Assembly (NCBI RefSeq): GCF_002993025.1
Contig: NZ_NXGI01000009.1
Location: forward strand, 16,172 to 80,171
Length of the DNA stretch: 64,000 nt
Source of the DNA: Arcobacter cryaerophilus gv. crypticus
GTDB lineage: Bacteria > Campylobacterota > Campylobacteria > Campylobacterales > Arcobacteraceae
Direction: 5' to 3'
The notes beneath the pieces are model-generated. The model was not told the DNA's origin, made no database searches, and worked only from the letters and a program-made list of their open reading frames with translations. Position numbers and translations under genes: made by a program. Below are positions 26,845 to 35,852 of this stretch, one piece after another. Positions within the stretch are counted from its first letter, which is position 1. Every line of letters starts with the position of its first letter.

Positions 26845-27661
26845 TATAGATAAAAACAGTATAGATTCAATTGCAATTGGTGGATTTGATGGTATGCATA
26901 TTGCTCATCAAGAGTTATTTAAAAACTTAAATCCTAATGGTGCAATTATAAGTATAGAAACAGGTTATGCTTCAATTACTCCAAAAAATTATAGACAAGA
27001 GTACACAAAATACCCTATTTTTTATTATGATTTAGAAGATATAAAAGCTCTTGATGGAGTTGAATTTATAAAGATGCTTCAAAATGATTTTAAAAATCTA
27101 AAAAAAATAGTTGTTGGTTTTGATTTTTGTTTTGGTAAAAATAGAGCATACAAAACGCAGGATTTGAAAAATATTTTTGATGGAGTTGTAGTCGTAATAC
27201 CTGAAATAAAACTAAATAATTTCCCAATTCATTCACGATATATAAGAGAATTTTTACTAAATGGTGATATAGAAAAAGCAAATAGCTTTTTAGGAAAAGA
27301 GTATAAAATTTTTGGAAAACATATAGTTGGTCAAGGACTTGGAAAAAAAGAGTTTGTAGCAACTATAAATCTAAATGTAAATGAGTTTTTATTGCCACAA
27401 AGTGGAGTTTATATCACAAAAACTATTGTAAATGATATTGAATACAATTCTGTTAGTTTCTTAGGGCATAGAGGATCAACAGATGGTAGTTTTGCAGTTG
27501 AAACTCATATTTTAAATCAAGAAAATATAGAAATAAAAGATGAAAATGTACAAATAAAATTTATAAGTCGTATAAGAGAAAACAGAAAATTTGATAGTTT
27601 TATAGAACTAAAAAATCAGATTTTTAAAGATATAGATATTGCTAAAAAATATTTTTATTAA
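26804..27661 (+). CDS. ribF: Bifunctional riboflavin kinase / FAD synthetase
   Basis: A 285-residue RibF. SIAIGGFDGMHIAHQELF (about residues 22-39) is the nucleotidyltransferase HxGH-type motif with His-Ile-Ala-His, a variant. IVVGFDFCFGKNRA and FPIHSRYIREFLLNGDI follow. Residues about 170-260 (VGQGLGKKEFVATINL, then SFLGHRGSTDGSFAVETHIL) are the flavokinase domain. It converts riboflavin to FMN and FAD. The start overlaps tlyA. A second ATG two codons in is equally possible. Confidence 0.9.
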   Translation: MEMRKSSSILVKNNIDKNSIDSIAIGGFDGMHIAHQELFKNLNPNGAIISIETGYASITPKNYRQEYTKYPIFYYDLEDIKALDGVEFIKMLQNDFKNLKKIVVGFDFCFGKNRAYKTQDLKNIFDGVVVVIPEIKLNNFPIHSRYIREFLLNGDIEKANSFLGKEYKIFGKHIVGQGLGKKEFVATINLNVNEFLLPQSGVYITKTIVNDIEYNSVSFLGHRGSTDGSFAVETHILNQENIEIKDENVQIKFISRIRENRKFDSFIELKNQIFKDIDIAKKYFY

Positions 27662-27681
27662 TTTTTAGATAGAATATTAGA

Positions 27682-28389
27682 ATGATTGATAAAGTATTTA
27701 ATAAAACAATTTCAAAACAGTTTGAGTTTGATGAAGAGGTAGCTAGCGTATTTGATGATATGTTAGAGCGTTCTGTTCCTTTTTATAAACAGATGCAAAA
27801 ACTGTCAATATCTTTTGCCAATAATTTTTTAAAAGAAAATAGTAAAGTCTATGATTTAGGTTGTTCGACTGCTTCAACTTTGATTGAACTTAGTAAAACA
27901 ACTTCTTATAAATTAGATTTAGTAGGAATAGATAATTCAGCTGCAATGCTTGAAAGAGCCAAAAAAAAAGCAAAAGCTTTTGGTGTTGATATAGAGCTTT
28001 TAAACAGCGATATTTTTGATGTTGAATTAAAAAATGCAAATCTTGTTCTTGCAAACTACACTTTACAGTTCATAAGACCAATAAATAGAGAAAAACTGGT
28101 AAAAAAAATATATGATAGCTTAGAAGATGATGGAATTTTTATCTTTAGTGAAAAACTAGTTTCACAAGATAGCTCTTTGAATAAACAGTTTATAGATGAG
28201 TATTATAGCTTCAAAAAAACTCAAGGTTATAGTGAGTTTGAGATATCTCAAAAAAGAGAGGCTTTGGAAAATGTGCTTATTCCTTATACTGAAGATGAGA
28301 ATAAAAAGATGATAAAAGATGCTGGATTTAGACATTGTGAGACTCTTTTTAAATGGGTAAACTTTGCAACTTTTATAGCAATTAAATAG
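27682..28389 (+). CDS. cmoA: Carboxy-S-adenosyl-L-methionine synthase
   Basis: A 235-residue SAM-fold enzyme. [20 protein letters not shown] (about residues 12-31) is the CmoA N-terminal signature. [19 protein letters not shown] (about 56-74) binds [22 protein letters not shown] and a long helix-rich end follow. It makes Cx-SAM from SAM and prephenate for tRNA wobble cmo5U synthesis. It ends just before a run of palindromes (28394-28486). Confidence 0.92.
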   Translation: MIDKVFNKTISKQFEFDEEVASVFDDMLERSVPFYKQMQKLSISFANNFLKENSKVYDLGCSTASTLIELSKTTSYKLDLVGIDNSAAMLERAKKKAKAFGVDIELLNSDIFDVELKNANLVLANYTLQFIRPINREKLVKKIYDSLEDDGIFIFSEKLVSQDSSLNKQFIDEYYSFKKTQGYSEFEISQKREALENVLIPYTEDENKKMIKDAGFRHCETLFKWVNFATFIAIK

Positions 28390-28393
28390 TAAA

Positions 28394-28411
28394 GGCTTTA
28401 TTCTTAAAGCC
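28394..28411 (+). terminator. Stem-loop after cmoA, probable weak terminator
   Basis: GGCTTTA and TAAAGCC form 7-bp arms around a TTCT loop, 5 bases after the cmoA stop. CCCTTTAG follows rather than a long T run, so termination may be partial. It is the first of three consecutive palindromic elements before bcp. Confidence 0.55.
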
Positions 28412-28423
28412 CTTTAGAGTTTG

Positions 28424-28439
28424 CTTCTTTTAAAAGAAG
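28424..28439. promoter_or_regulatory. Perfect 16-bp palindrome upstream of bcp
   Basis: CTTCTTTTAAAAGAAG reads identically on both strands. It sits between the cmoA stem-loop and the overlapping hairpins before bcp. It could be an operator for a dimeric repressor such as an oxidative-stress regulator, or the base of a terminator. No bound protein can be named. Confidence 0.45.
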
Positions 28440-28451
28440 TTAAATAATAAC

Positions 28452-28488
28452 GGTTTCCTTTCAAATTAGGAAACCAATTTGAAAGGAG
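28452..28488 (+). promoter_or_regulatory. Two mutually exclusive hairpins controlling the bcp ribosome binding site
   Basis: Hairpin A pairs GGTTTCCT (28452-28459) with AGGAAACC (28468-28475) around an 8-base loop. Hairpin B pairs CCTTTCAAATT (28457-28467) with AATTTGAAAGG (28476-28486) around an 8-base loop, using the A-side bases. Only one can form at a time. The strand closing hairpin B contains most of the Shine-Dalgarno AAAGGAG (28482-28488), so hairpin B would hide it and hairpin A would free it. This is a classical two-state leader layout. Function is inferred. Confidence 0.65.
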
Positions 28489-28493
28489 AATAT

Positions 28494-29003
28494 ATGTTAA
28501 AAATAGGCGATAAAGCACCAGCATTTTGTGCTTTTAATCAAGATGATACAGAAATTTGTCTAAGAGATATTGTAGGAAATTGGATAGTTTTATACTTTTA
28601 TCCAAAAGATTTAACTCCAGGATGTACAACTCAAGCTTGTGATTTTACAGCAAACTTATATAAGTTTGACAATCTAAAAGCAACAATTATAGGTGTAAGC
28701 CCAGATGATAGTGCAAAACATAGAAAATTTATAGAAAAATATGATTTAGGCATTACTCTTTTAGCTGATGAAGATAAAAAGATGTGTCAAGATTACAATG
28801 TTTGGCAATTAAAAAAATTTATGGGAAAAGAGTTTATGGGAGTTATTAGAACTACTTTTATAATAAATCCAAAAGGAGAAATTGCAGCAATTTGGGATAA
28901 AGTAAGTGTAAGAAAAACAAAGAGTGTAAAAGGAGATAAAATCGAGATTTTACATGTAGATGAAGTTAGAGAAAAACTAGAAGAATTACAATCAAAATAT
29001 TAG
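28494..29003 (+). CDS. bcp: Thioredoxin-dependent peroxiredoxin, BCP type
   Basis: A 169-residue thiol peroxidase reducing H2O2 and organic peroxides. YFYPKDLTPGCTTQACDF (about residues 35-52) has the peroxidatic Cys44 and the C-x4-C resolving Cys49 of the BCP/PrxQ group. GVSPDDSAKHRKFIEKYDL follows. I take ATG 28494 because it has AAAGGAG 5 bases upstream and gives the family N-terminus MLKIGDKAPAF. A TTG 15 bases earlier lies inside the hairpin. It is followed by a plasminogen-binding-type gene 8 bases later. Confidence 0.92.
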   Translation: MLKIGDKAPAFCAFNQDDTEICLRDIVGNWIVLYFYPKDLTPGCTTQACDFTANLYKFDNLKATIIGVSPDDSAKHRKFIEKYDLGITLLADEDKKMCQDYNVWQLKKFMGKEFMGVIRTTFIINPKGEIAAIWDKVSVRKTKSVKGDKIEILHVDEVREKLEELQSKY

Positions 29004-29011
29004 GAAAAAAG

Positions 29012-30031
29012 ATGAAAAAAATGTTTACAAAATTAGCTTTTGTTGGTGCTATTTTATTTGCTACGAATAGTTTGGCAGTTGAAACTGTTTGTTATAAAAA
29101 TGGTTTAGATACACCATCACAAATAGAAACTGCAAAACTTGAAGGTGGGATTTGTGGTGGTAAAACTACTGTTGGTGAGATGCTAAAAAACGGTTGGCAA
29201 ATTTTAGATATAAATGTAACAACTGAAAATGGAAAATTAAGTTACTCATACTACTTTTATCAAAATGTAAAACAGGGTTTAAGTAGCGGAACTTATGCAT
29301 CAAAATTGGATTATGGGAAAAAAGAGTTCTCTATTTCACCTATGGCATTTAAAATTGATAATTTAGAAAATAACAAAACAACTATACCAAAAGGAAATTT
29401 ACTTGTAGGTCAAAGTGGAATTGTTGTACATATTTATGACAATGACAGAAGACTAATAGTTTCAAATGCAAAAGTAGTAAGCTCAAATGAAAAAAGTTCT
29501 GTTGTAGAATATTTTGCCTTTGATGACTTAAAACAAGATGCAATTCCAACTACAAACAGAGTAGTTGAAAAAGGTGATATTTTACTTTTAAACTATATGT
29601 ATGACCAATCTTTACTTATAACTCCTGATTTTAATAACTATAAAGCAGTAAAAGATGATTTTGCACAAAACAACTTTATACATCCAGATTTATTTGGAGC
29701 GGCTTTAAAATTTCAAAATCAACCACTTCCTAGAATTGAAGATTTCCAAAAATTCGCAATTGAGCAAAATTTGGGAACTATTTTTATAGTAGTTAATAGA
29801 AAAATATTTATCTATGATGCAAAAACATTTACTCTACTAGATAGTTATAGTTTACAAATTGGTTCTTCAAAAAAACAATTACCATTTTTTACAAGAGTTG
29901 AAGAGATAAAAGGACCACTAATTGACCTTAAAAATATTCCTATTGTATCTGATGCTTTAGGTTTAAATGATGATGGAATAGATGATTCAAGCTACGATAA
30001 CTACTATAAACAACTTTTGGGAGTTAAATAG
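29012..30031 (+). CDS. Exported PgbA-like plasminogen-binding N-terminal domain protein
   Basis: A 339-residue exported protein. A signal peptide (about residues 1-22, ending NSLA) is followed by VETVCYKNGLDTPSQIETAK and GGICGGKTTVGEMLKNGWQI, the pattern of the plasminogen-binding N-terminal domain known from Helicobacter PgbA/PgbB. The repetitive C-terminal region of Pgb proteins is absent. It probably resides in the periplasm or on the surface. Plasminogen binding is not established for this shorter form. Its TAG overlaps the following GTG start by one base. Confidence 0.7.
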   Translation: MKKMFTKLAFVGAILFATNSLAVETVCYKNGLDTPSQIETAKLEGGICGGKTTVGEMLKNGWQILDINVTTENGKLSYSYYFYQNVKQGLSSGTYASKLDYGKKEFSISPMAFKIDNLENNKTTIPKGNLLVGQSGIVVHIYDNDRRLIVSNAKVVSSNEKSSVVEYFAFDDLKQDAIPTTNRVVEKGDILLLNYMYDQSLLITPDFNNYKAVKDDFAQNNFIHPDLFGAALKFQNQPLPRIEDFQKFAIEQNLGTIFIVVNRKIFIYDAKTFTLLDSYSLQIGSSKKQLPFFTRVEEIKGPLIDLKNIPIVSDALGLNDDGIDDSSYDNYYKQLLGVK

Positions 30032-31419
30032 TGATTGATAAAAAACATTTAGAATATATAACTTCTATTGTTGGTGAGGAAAATGTAAAATCAGATAAAG
30101 CTCATCTAATAGCTTTTTGCTACGATGCTACAAGAAGCCGTTTTGAGCCAGATGCTGTTGTTTTTCCAAGACACGAACAAGATGTGAGTGATATACTTAA
30201 ATATTGTAATGAAAATAAAGTAGTAATTGTTCCACGAGGTGCTGGAAGTGGATTTACAGGTGGAGCATTGCCTTCAAATGGCGGAATTGTTCTTTCACTT
30301 GAAAGACATATGAATAAACTACTTGAAATTGATATGCAAAATATGGTCGGAGTTGTTCAACCAGGACTTGTAAATATGCAATTTCAAAAAGCTGTTGAAG
30401 AAGTTGGTCTATTTTATCCTCCAGATCCAGCAAGTGAAGAGTATTCAACACTTGGTGGAAATGTAAGTGAAAATGCTGGTGGCATGAGAGCTGCTAAATA
30501 TGGTATTACAAAAGATTATGTAATGGCTTTAAGAGCAGTGCTTCCAAATGGAGATATTATAATTGCTGGTAAAAAAACTATAAAAGATGTTGCTGGTTAT
30601 AATGTTGCTGGTATTTTAATAGCAAGTGAAGGAACTTTGGCAGTTATTACTGAAATTACTTTAAAACTTATTCCAAAACCAAAATTTAAAAAAACTTATA
30701 TGGGAGTTTTTTCAGATGTAAATAGTGCTATGACAGCTGTTTTTAAATCACTTGCAAGTGGTGCAAATCCTGTTGCTATGGAGTTTTTAGATTCACTTGT
30801 AATAAAAGCACTAAAGCAAAAATTTCCTCAAGTTTCATTGCCAGAAAATGCTGGTGGAATTTTAATAGGTGATGTAGATGCTTCTAGTTTGGCTGAAATT
30901 GAAGACCAATTAAATATTTTAAAAGAGTCATTTAAAGAGAATGGCTCAATAGATTTTATAGTTGCCCAAAATGAAGAAGAAGGTAAAAAACTATGGTTTG
31001 CAAGAAGAAATGCAAGTCCAGCAACAATGGTTTTTGGAACTAAAAAATTAAATGAAGATATAAGTGTTCCAAGAAGTAAACTTCCAGAAGCTTTAGATGA
31101 GATATATAAAATTGGTGACAAATATGGTTTCCAAGTACCTTGTTTTGGACATGCTGGAGATGGAAATATCCATGTAAATGTTATGGTAAAAGATAAAACA
31201 AATGAAAAAGAGATGGCTGACGGTCACAAAGCTATTGAAGAGATTTTCCAACTTGTTGTAGATATGGGTGGAACTTTAAGCGGTGAACACGGTATTGGAA
31301 TATCAAAAGCTCCATTTATGAATATAGCATTTAGCGAAGCTGAAATGAATTTATTTAGAAATATCAAAAAAGCTTTTGATCCAAACAATATTTTAAATCC
31401 ATTTAAAATGGGATTATAA
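30031..31419 (+). CDS. glcD: FAD-linked oxidase, GlcD-like
   Basis: A 462-residue flavoprotein of the glycolate oxidase subunit D / D-lactate dehydrogenase family. VPRGAGSGFTGGALPSNGGI (about residues 67-86) is the FAD-binding PP-loop. GGNVSENAGGMRAAKYGITK (about 147-166) is the second FAD motif. The C-terminal GHAGDGNIHVNVMV and GGTLSGEHGIGISKAPFM are hallmark blocks. It oxidises a 2-hydroxyacid. The start is GTG 30031, with the upstream stop overlapping. No GlcE or GlcF partner is adjacent here. Confidence 0.9.
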   Translation: MIDKKHLEYITSIVGEENVKSDKAHLIAFCYDATRSRFEPDAVVFPRHEQDVSDILKYCNENKVVIVPRGAGSGFTGGALPSNGGIVLSLERHMNKLLEIDMQNMVGVVQPGLVNMQFQKAVEEVGLFYPPDPASEEYSTLGGNVSENAGGMRAAKYGITKDYVMALRAVLPNGDIIIAGKKTIKDVAGYNVAGILIASEGTLAVITEITLKLIPKPKFKKTYMGVFSDVNSAMTAVFKSLASGANPVAMEFLDSLVIKALKQKFPQVSLPENAGGILIGDVDASSLAEIEDQLNILKESFKENGSIDFIVAQNEEEGKKLWFARRNASPATMVFGTKKLNEDISVPRSKLPEALDEIYKIGDKYGFQVPCFGHAGDGNIHVNVMVKDKTNEKEMADGHKAIEEIFQLVVDMGGTLSGEHGIGISKAPFMNIAFSEAEMNLFRNIKKAFDPNNILNPFKMGL

Positions 31420-31420
31420 A

Positions 31421-32206
31421 TTGGAAAATAGTAAAAATACTATTTCTAAAAAGCTATTTGTAGCTGTTGAAACATTTTTTAATGATGACACAAGCTACTA
31501 TGCTGCAAGTCTTAGTTTTTTTACTATATTTTCAATACTACCAATAATTGCTCTTGGAATTGCTATTATTTCACAATTTCCAGAATTTAACTCATATCTT
31601 GATATGTTTACAAATTTTTTACTAAATTTTCTAAACCCTACACACTCTGATGAAATTGTAAATACTCTAAAAAATTTTATATCAAACTCTGATAAATTAG
31701 GATTTATTGGAATATTTTATATGCTTTTTGTCTATATTATGTTTTTCAAAGATTATGATTATATTGTAAATAAAATACATCAAACAACTAGAAGAGCAAT
31801 ATATAAATCATTTTTTATATACACAATCTTTTTTATACTGTTTCCTGCTATTTTTATTGTCTTAAATTTACTTCTTAGTTTTAATGACAGTAATTTTTTC
31901 AAAAAAATTCTACTATTTTTATTTACTTGGCTTATCTTTTTTGCTCTATTTAAAGTAAGTGCAAACAAAATTATCTCAACAAAAGCAGCTTTTATATCAT
32001 CTTTTTTGACTTTGTCAACTTTGAGTATTACAAAAAATCTATTTGTATATTATGTAGTTTACAACAAAACATATACAACAATTTATGGCTCACTTTCAAC
32101 TTTGCTTTTCTCAATTTTATGGATTTATATTTCGTGGATAATCTATCTTTATGGTATAAAAATTTGTCATAAATTAAATATGAAATATCTAAATAAAGTC
32201 GTATAA
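31421..32206 (+). CDS. YihY/BrkB family inner-membrane protein
   Basis: A 261-residue protein with about six membrane helices. DDTSYYAASLSFFTIFSILP near the N-terminus (residues 18-37) and TTIYGSLSTLLFSILWIYIS (about 223-242) are the YihY/BrkB signatures. The family is often called a putative ribonuclease BN or transporter, but its role is unknown. The start is TTG at 31421, 1 base after the glcD stop. It ends convergently with the HNH-like gene, overlapping by 18 bases. Confidence 0.82.
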   Translation: MENSKNTISKKLFVAVETFFNDDTSYYAASLSFFTIFSILPIIALGIAIISQFPEFNSYLDMFTNFLLNFLNPTHSDEIVNTLKNFISNSDKLGFIGIFYMLFVYIMFFKDYDYIVNKIHQTTRRAIYKSFFIYTIFFILFPAIFIVLNLLLSFNDSNFFKKILLFLFTWLIFFALFKVSANKIISTKAAFISSFLTLSTLSITKNLFVYYVVYNKTYTTIYGSLSTLLFSILWIYISWIIYLYGIKICHKLNMKYLNKVV

Positions 32207-32758
32207 GTCATCTTTTATTCTAAGTGGAATTTCTGAAAAATCCTTATCCTCATTTTTTATAAGATTAAAACAACTTGAGCAAAGTAGTATAAGATTTTCA
32301 ATATTATACCCTCCATTTTCATGACTTTCTTGAGCTAAAACTATAGAACTTTTTTGTATTTTATCCATAACATTTCCACATCTATTGCAAATTCCATCTT
32401 CTCTAAAAAAAACCAACTCTTTTCTTCGTAAAAAGTCTTGTGGAATTTTTTTGTTTGGTTGAGAGTTTATCCCATAACCACTCCAAATAAGCTCTTTTTT
32501 CACACTTTTTTGAGTTGTCTTTTCCCAGTGGAAATCTGCAAATTGTCTTATAATTTGATGAATAACCATAGCTTTTTGAACTTTTAAATTATCTTCTTCT
32601 TCCTTGTCTTCATAAAAAGTTAAGTCAAAATGAATATTTGGATACTCTCTTTTTAAATAACTATTAGCTAAATCCAAAAAGAGTTGAAACTTATTAAATT
32701 TCAACTCTTTTTTTTCTTCTTCTTTAGTTTCAAATAGTTTTTTGATATTATCAAACAT
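32189..32758 (-). CDS. Zn-ribbon / HNH-like protein
   Basis: A 189-residue protein. CNRCGNVMD (about residues 120-128) and LLCSSCFNLI (about 163-172) form two CxxC pairs around SIVLAQESHENGGYNIENLI, an arrangement like HNH nucleases with a C-C/C-C zinc. The catalytic His-Asn-His set is not clear. The N-terminal half is charged and contains KKELIWSGYG. It is followed 3 bases upstream by murA in the same direction. Probably nucleic-acid binding; activity unknown. Confidence 0.6.
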   Translation of the reverse strand: MFDNIKKLFETKEEEKKELKFNKFQLFLDLANSYLKREYPNIHFDLTFYEDKEEEDNLKVQKAMVIHQIIRQFADFHWEKTTQKSVKKELIWSGYGINSQPNKKIPQDFLRRKELVFFREDGICNRCGNVMDKIQKSSIVLAQESHENGGYNIENLILLCSSCFNLIKNEDKDFSEIPLRIKDDLYDFI

Positions 32759-32761
32759 ATC

Positions 32762-34030
32762 TTATTTTTCTTTACACCTTTGAATACTTGCACCAATTTT
32801 TAAGAATTTTCCTTCTAAATCTTCATATCCTCTATCAAGATGATAAATTCTATGAATATTTGTCTCTCCTTGTGCAACCAAAGCTGCTAAAACAAGAGCC
32901 GAAGATGCTCTTAAATCTGTTGCCATAACATCTGTTCCGCTTAAATTACCTTTTTCACCAATAATTGTAGCTATATTTCCATTTAAATGAATTTCAGCTC
33001 CAAGTCGAACAAGCTCGCTTGCATGCATAAATCTATTTTCAAAAAGTCTCTCATCAATTGTGCTAGTTCCTTCCGCTTGAGTTGCAAGTGCCATAAACTG
33101 AGCTTGCATATCTGTTGGGAAACCTGGATATTCTGTTGTGATAATATTTACAGGTAAAATTTTTGATGTAGGGAAAATTGTAAGTTCATCTTCTTTTATA
33201 TCTATTTCAAAATTCATCTCTTCTAGCTTTGAAATAACAGCTTCAAGATGAGCTGGAACAATATTTTTTATAGTTAATTTTTGATTTGTAATAGCAGCTG
33301 CACACATATAAGTTCCAGCTTCTATTCTATCAGGAATTACGCTAAAAGGTTTGATATCAAGTAACTCTCCACCTGTTCCTTCAATTATAATTTTAGAAGT
33401 TCCAATTCCTTCTATTTTCACTCCAGCACTTGCTATTACTTCACATAATTGAACAATTTCTGGCTCTTTTGCTGCATTTATTATAGTTGTAACTCCAGAA
33501 GCTAAAGCTGCTGCCATAACTGTATTTTCAGTTCCACCAACTGTAACTTTATCAAATACAATTTTTGCACCTTTTAATCCATTTGGAGCAGTTGCTTTTA
33601 TATATCCTTGAAGTATTTCAATTTTTGCACCCATAGCTTCCAAAGCTTTTAAGTGTAAATCAACAGGTCTTTGCCCTATTGCACAACCTCCTGGAAGAGA
33701 AACTTCACAATGCCCAAATCTAGCTAAAAGTGGTCCTAAAACCAAAATAGATGCTCTCATAGTTTTTACTATATCATAAGTTGCAATTGTATTATCTACG
33801 ATGCTAGTATCTATTTTTGCACTGTTTTTATCTTTTTCAAAACTACCACCTAGCATTTTTATAAGCTTCAAAAAAGTGTTTATATCAGCAACATCTGGAA
33901 GATTGTTTATGATAGTTTCGTTTTTTGCTAAAATAGTACAAGCTATTAAAGGAAGTGCCGCATTTTTTGCTCCAGAAATAAGTATTTCTCCACTTAGTTT
34001 TTGATTTCCTATGATTTTTAAATAATCCAT
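32762..34030 (-). CDS. murA: UDP-N-acetylglucosamine 1-carboxyvinyltransferase
   Basis: A 422-residue MurA, the first committed step of peptidoglycan synthesis. [20 protein letters not shown] opens it with the Lys-Asn pair. [20 protein letters not shown] (about residues 110-129) has the active-site Cys that reacts with PEP and fosfomycin. [19 protein letters not shown] (about 298-316) is the conserved loop. Length and motifs are complete. Confidence 0.96.
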   Translation of the reverse strand: MDYLKIIGNQKLSGEILISGAKNAALPLIACTILAKNETIINNLPDVADINTFLKLIKMLGGSFEKDKNSAKIDTSIVDNTIATYDIVKTMRASILVLGPLLARFGHCEVSLPGGCAIGQRPVDLHLKALEAMGAKIEILQGYIKATAPNGLKGAKIVFDKVTVGGTENTVMAAALASGVTTIINAAKEPEIVQLCEVIASAGVKIEGIGTSKIIIEGTGGELLDIKPFSVIPDRIEAGTYMCAAAITNQKLTIKNIVPAHLEAVISKLEEMNFEIDIKEDELTIFPTSKILPVNIITTEYPGFPTDMQAQFMALATQAEGTSTIDERLFENRFMHASELVRLGAEIHLNGNIATIIGEKGNLSGTDVMATDLRASSALVLAALVAQGETNIHRIYHLDRGYEDLEGKFLKIGASIQRCKEK

Positions 34031-34127
34031 AAATTTCCTAAATAATGTTTAAAATAGCTTAAATTTTAACGAAATATTGCTTTAACTCAAATTTTGCAAT
34101 ACTTTTACTTTTTAAAAGGATTTTGGA

Positions 34128-35006
34128 TTGGAAGAAAATGTAAATAAAGCTATAAAATATATGATTATTGCTTCTTTTTTATTTGCTTTAATGGGAGTTG
34201 CTGCAAAAGAGCTTAGCTCAAATATTAGTACTATTGAAATAGTATTTTTTAGAAATGTTTTTGGAGTATTTTTTATACTATTTTCTATATACAAAAGCCC
34301 ACTTAATCAACTAGGTGGAAAATTTTGCTTACTTATTTTTAGAGGAGTTGCTGGATTTTCAGCTTTGCTTTTCTTCTTTTATAATATTGCAAATATTCCT
34401 TTGGGTGAGGCTATGACTTTTTCCAAAACATCTACAATATTTACAGCACTTTTGGCATATTTTTTTCTAAAAGAACATATTGGATTTAAAGGTTGGATTG
34501 GAGTATTTATTGGATTTATTGGAATTTTATTTATTGCCGAGTTTGATGGAAGTAGTTTAGAAAAAACAGATTATTTAGGAATTTTATCAGGTGTTGGAGC
34601 AGCTTTGGCATATACATCTATACGAGAATTAAGAAAATATTATGATAGTAGAGCTATAGTTTTGAGCTTTATGGGTGTTGGTACAATATTCCCTTTAATT
34701 TTTATGATAATAAGTGAGTTTTATGTAAATCCAAATCTTGATTTTATGCTAGGAACTTTTGTAATGCCACAAGCAAAAGATTGGATTTTTATAGCTTTAT
34801 TAGGAATTTTTTCTACTTATGCACAAATATATATGACAAAATCGTACTCTCTTGCAAAAGCAGGAATTGTAAGCACAGTTTCGTATAGTAATATTGTTTT
34901 TTCAATAATTTTAGGACTTTTTATAGGAGATGCTTTTCCATCTTTTATAGTGCTTTTGGGTATAATTTTTATTGTAATTAGTGGAATAATGGTTAGTAAA
35001 AAATAA
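34128..35006 (+). CDS. EamA-family (DMT) transporter
   Basis: A 292-residue membrane protein with about ten helices in two EamA repeats (about residues 8-136 and 150-290). IASFLFALMGVAAKEL starts repeat one and SFMGVGTIFPLIF lies in repeat two. EIVFFRNVFG is the usual first-repeat helix. The substrate is unknown; family members export metabolites or amino acids. The start is TTG at 34128 after AAAAGGA. The next in-frame ATG would remove the first polar residues. The following gene kdsA is 45 bases downstream. Confidence 0.85.
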   Translation: MEENVNKAIKYMIIASFLFALMGVAAKELSSNISTIEIVFFRNVFGVFFILFSIYKSPLNQLGGKFCLLIFRGVAGFSALLFFFYNIANIPLGEAMTFSKTSTIFTALLAYFFLKEHIGFKGWIGVFIGFIGILFIAEFDGSSLEKTDYLGILSGVGAALAYTSIRELRKYYDSRAIVLSFMGVGTIFPLIFMIISEFYVNPNLDFMLGTFVMPQAKDWIFIALLGIFSTYAQIYMTKSYSLAKAGIVSTVSYSNIVFSIILGLFIGDAFPSFIVLLGIIFIVISGIMVSKK

Positions 35007-35051
35007 TAAATTCACAGATTTGGAACCAATTAAATAAAAGGAAAATATATT

Positions 35052-35852
35052 ATGTTGACAGTTATGACAGGACCTTGTGTTTTAGAAGATATGGATACAG
35101 TTTTAAAAATAGCAGAAAAATTAAGACCTCTTAGTGAAGATAAAAGAGTTGATTTTTATTTTAAAGCTAGTTTTGACAAGGCAAACAGAACAAGCCTAAG
35201 CTCATTTAGAGGTCCAGGACTTGATGAGGGATTAAAAATATTTGAAAAAATCAAAAAAGAGTTTGGGTACAAAGTGGTTACCGATATTCACGAATCATAT
35301 CAAGCAGCACCTGCTGGAGAGGTTATGGATATACTTCAAATTCCAGCTTTTTTGTGTCGTCAAACAGATTTGTTAGTAGCCTCTGCTAAAACAAAAGCAA
35401 AAATAAATATCAAAAAAGGTCAGTTTTTGGCAGCTGATGCTATGAAACACCCTGTTGAAAAAGTATTAAACACAAGAGGAATAAGTGAAGTTAGCTATGA
35501 AAGTAGCAAAAAAGCTGGTGTTTGGCTTTGTGAAAGAGGAAATACTTTTGGATATGGTGCTTTGGTTGTGGATATGAGAAATCTACTACTTTTAAGACAA
35601 TATGCACCTGTGATTTTTGATGCAACACATAGTGTGCAAATTCCAAGCACTGGAGGAACAACAGGTGGAAATAGCTCTTTTGTACCATATATGGCAAGAG
35701 CGGCTGCTAGTGTTGGAGTAGATGGTTTTTTCTTTGAAACACATATTGACCCAAAAACAGCAAAAAGCGATGGACCAAATATGCTTAGTATTGAACAACT
35801 TTATAAAACAATGGATGAGATTTTTGCTATTAAAGAGGCTTTAGGAAACTAA
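35052..35852 (+). CDS. kdsA: 3-deoxy-8-phosphooctulonate synthase
   Basis: A 266-residue KDO-8-phosphate synthase that condenses PEP and arabinose-5-phosphate for LPS inner core. FYFKASFDKANRTSLSSFRG (about residues 36-55) and LQIPAFLCRQTDLLVASAKT (about 95-114) are KdsA signatures. RGNTFGYGALVVDMRNLLLL and FDATHSVQIPS follow. It connects functionally to the LPS locus at the left of the window. It ends 4 bases into the convergent gene at 35849. Confidence 0.96.
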   Translation: MLTVMTGPCVLEDMDTVLKIAEKLRPLSEDKRVDFYFKASFDKANRTSLSSFRGPGLDEGLKIFEKIKKEFGYKVVTDIHESYQAAPAGEVMDILQIPAFLCRQTDLLVASAKTKAKINIKKGQFLAADAMKHPVEKVLNTRGISEVSYESSKKAGVWLCERGNTFGYGALVVDMRNLLLLRQYAPVIFDATHSVQIPSTGGTTGGNSSFVPYMARAAASVGVDGFFFETHIDPKTAKSDGPNMLSIEQLYKTMDEIFAIKEALGN

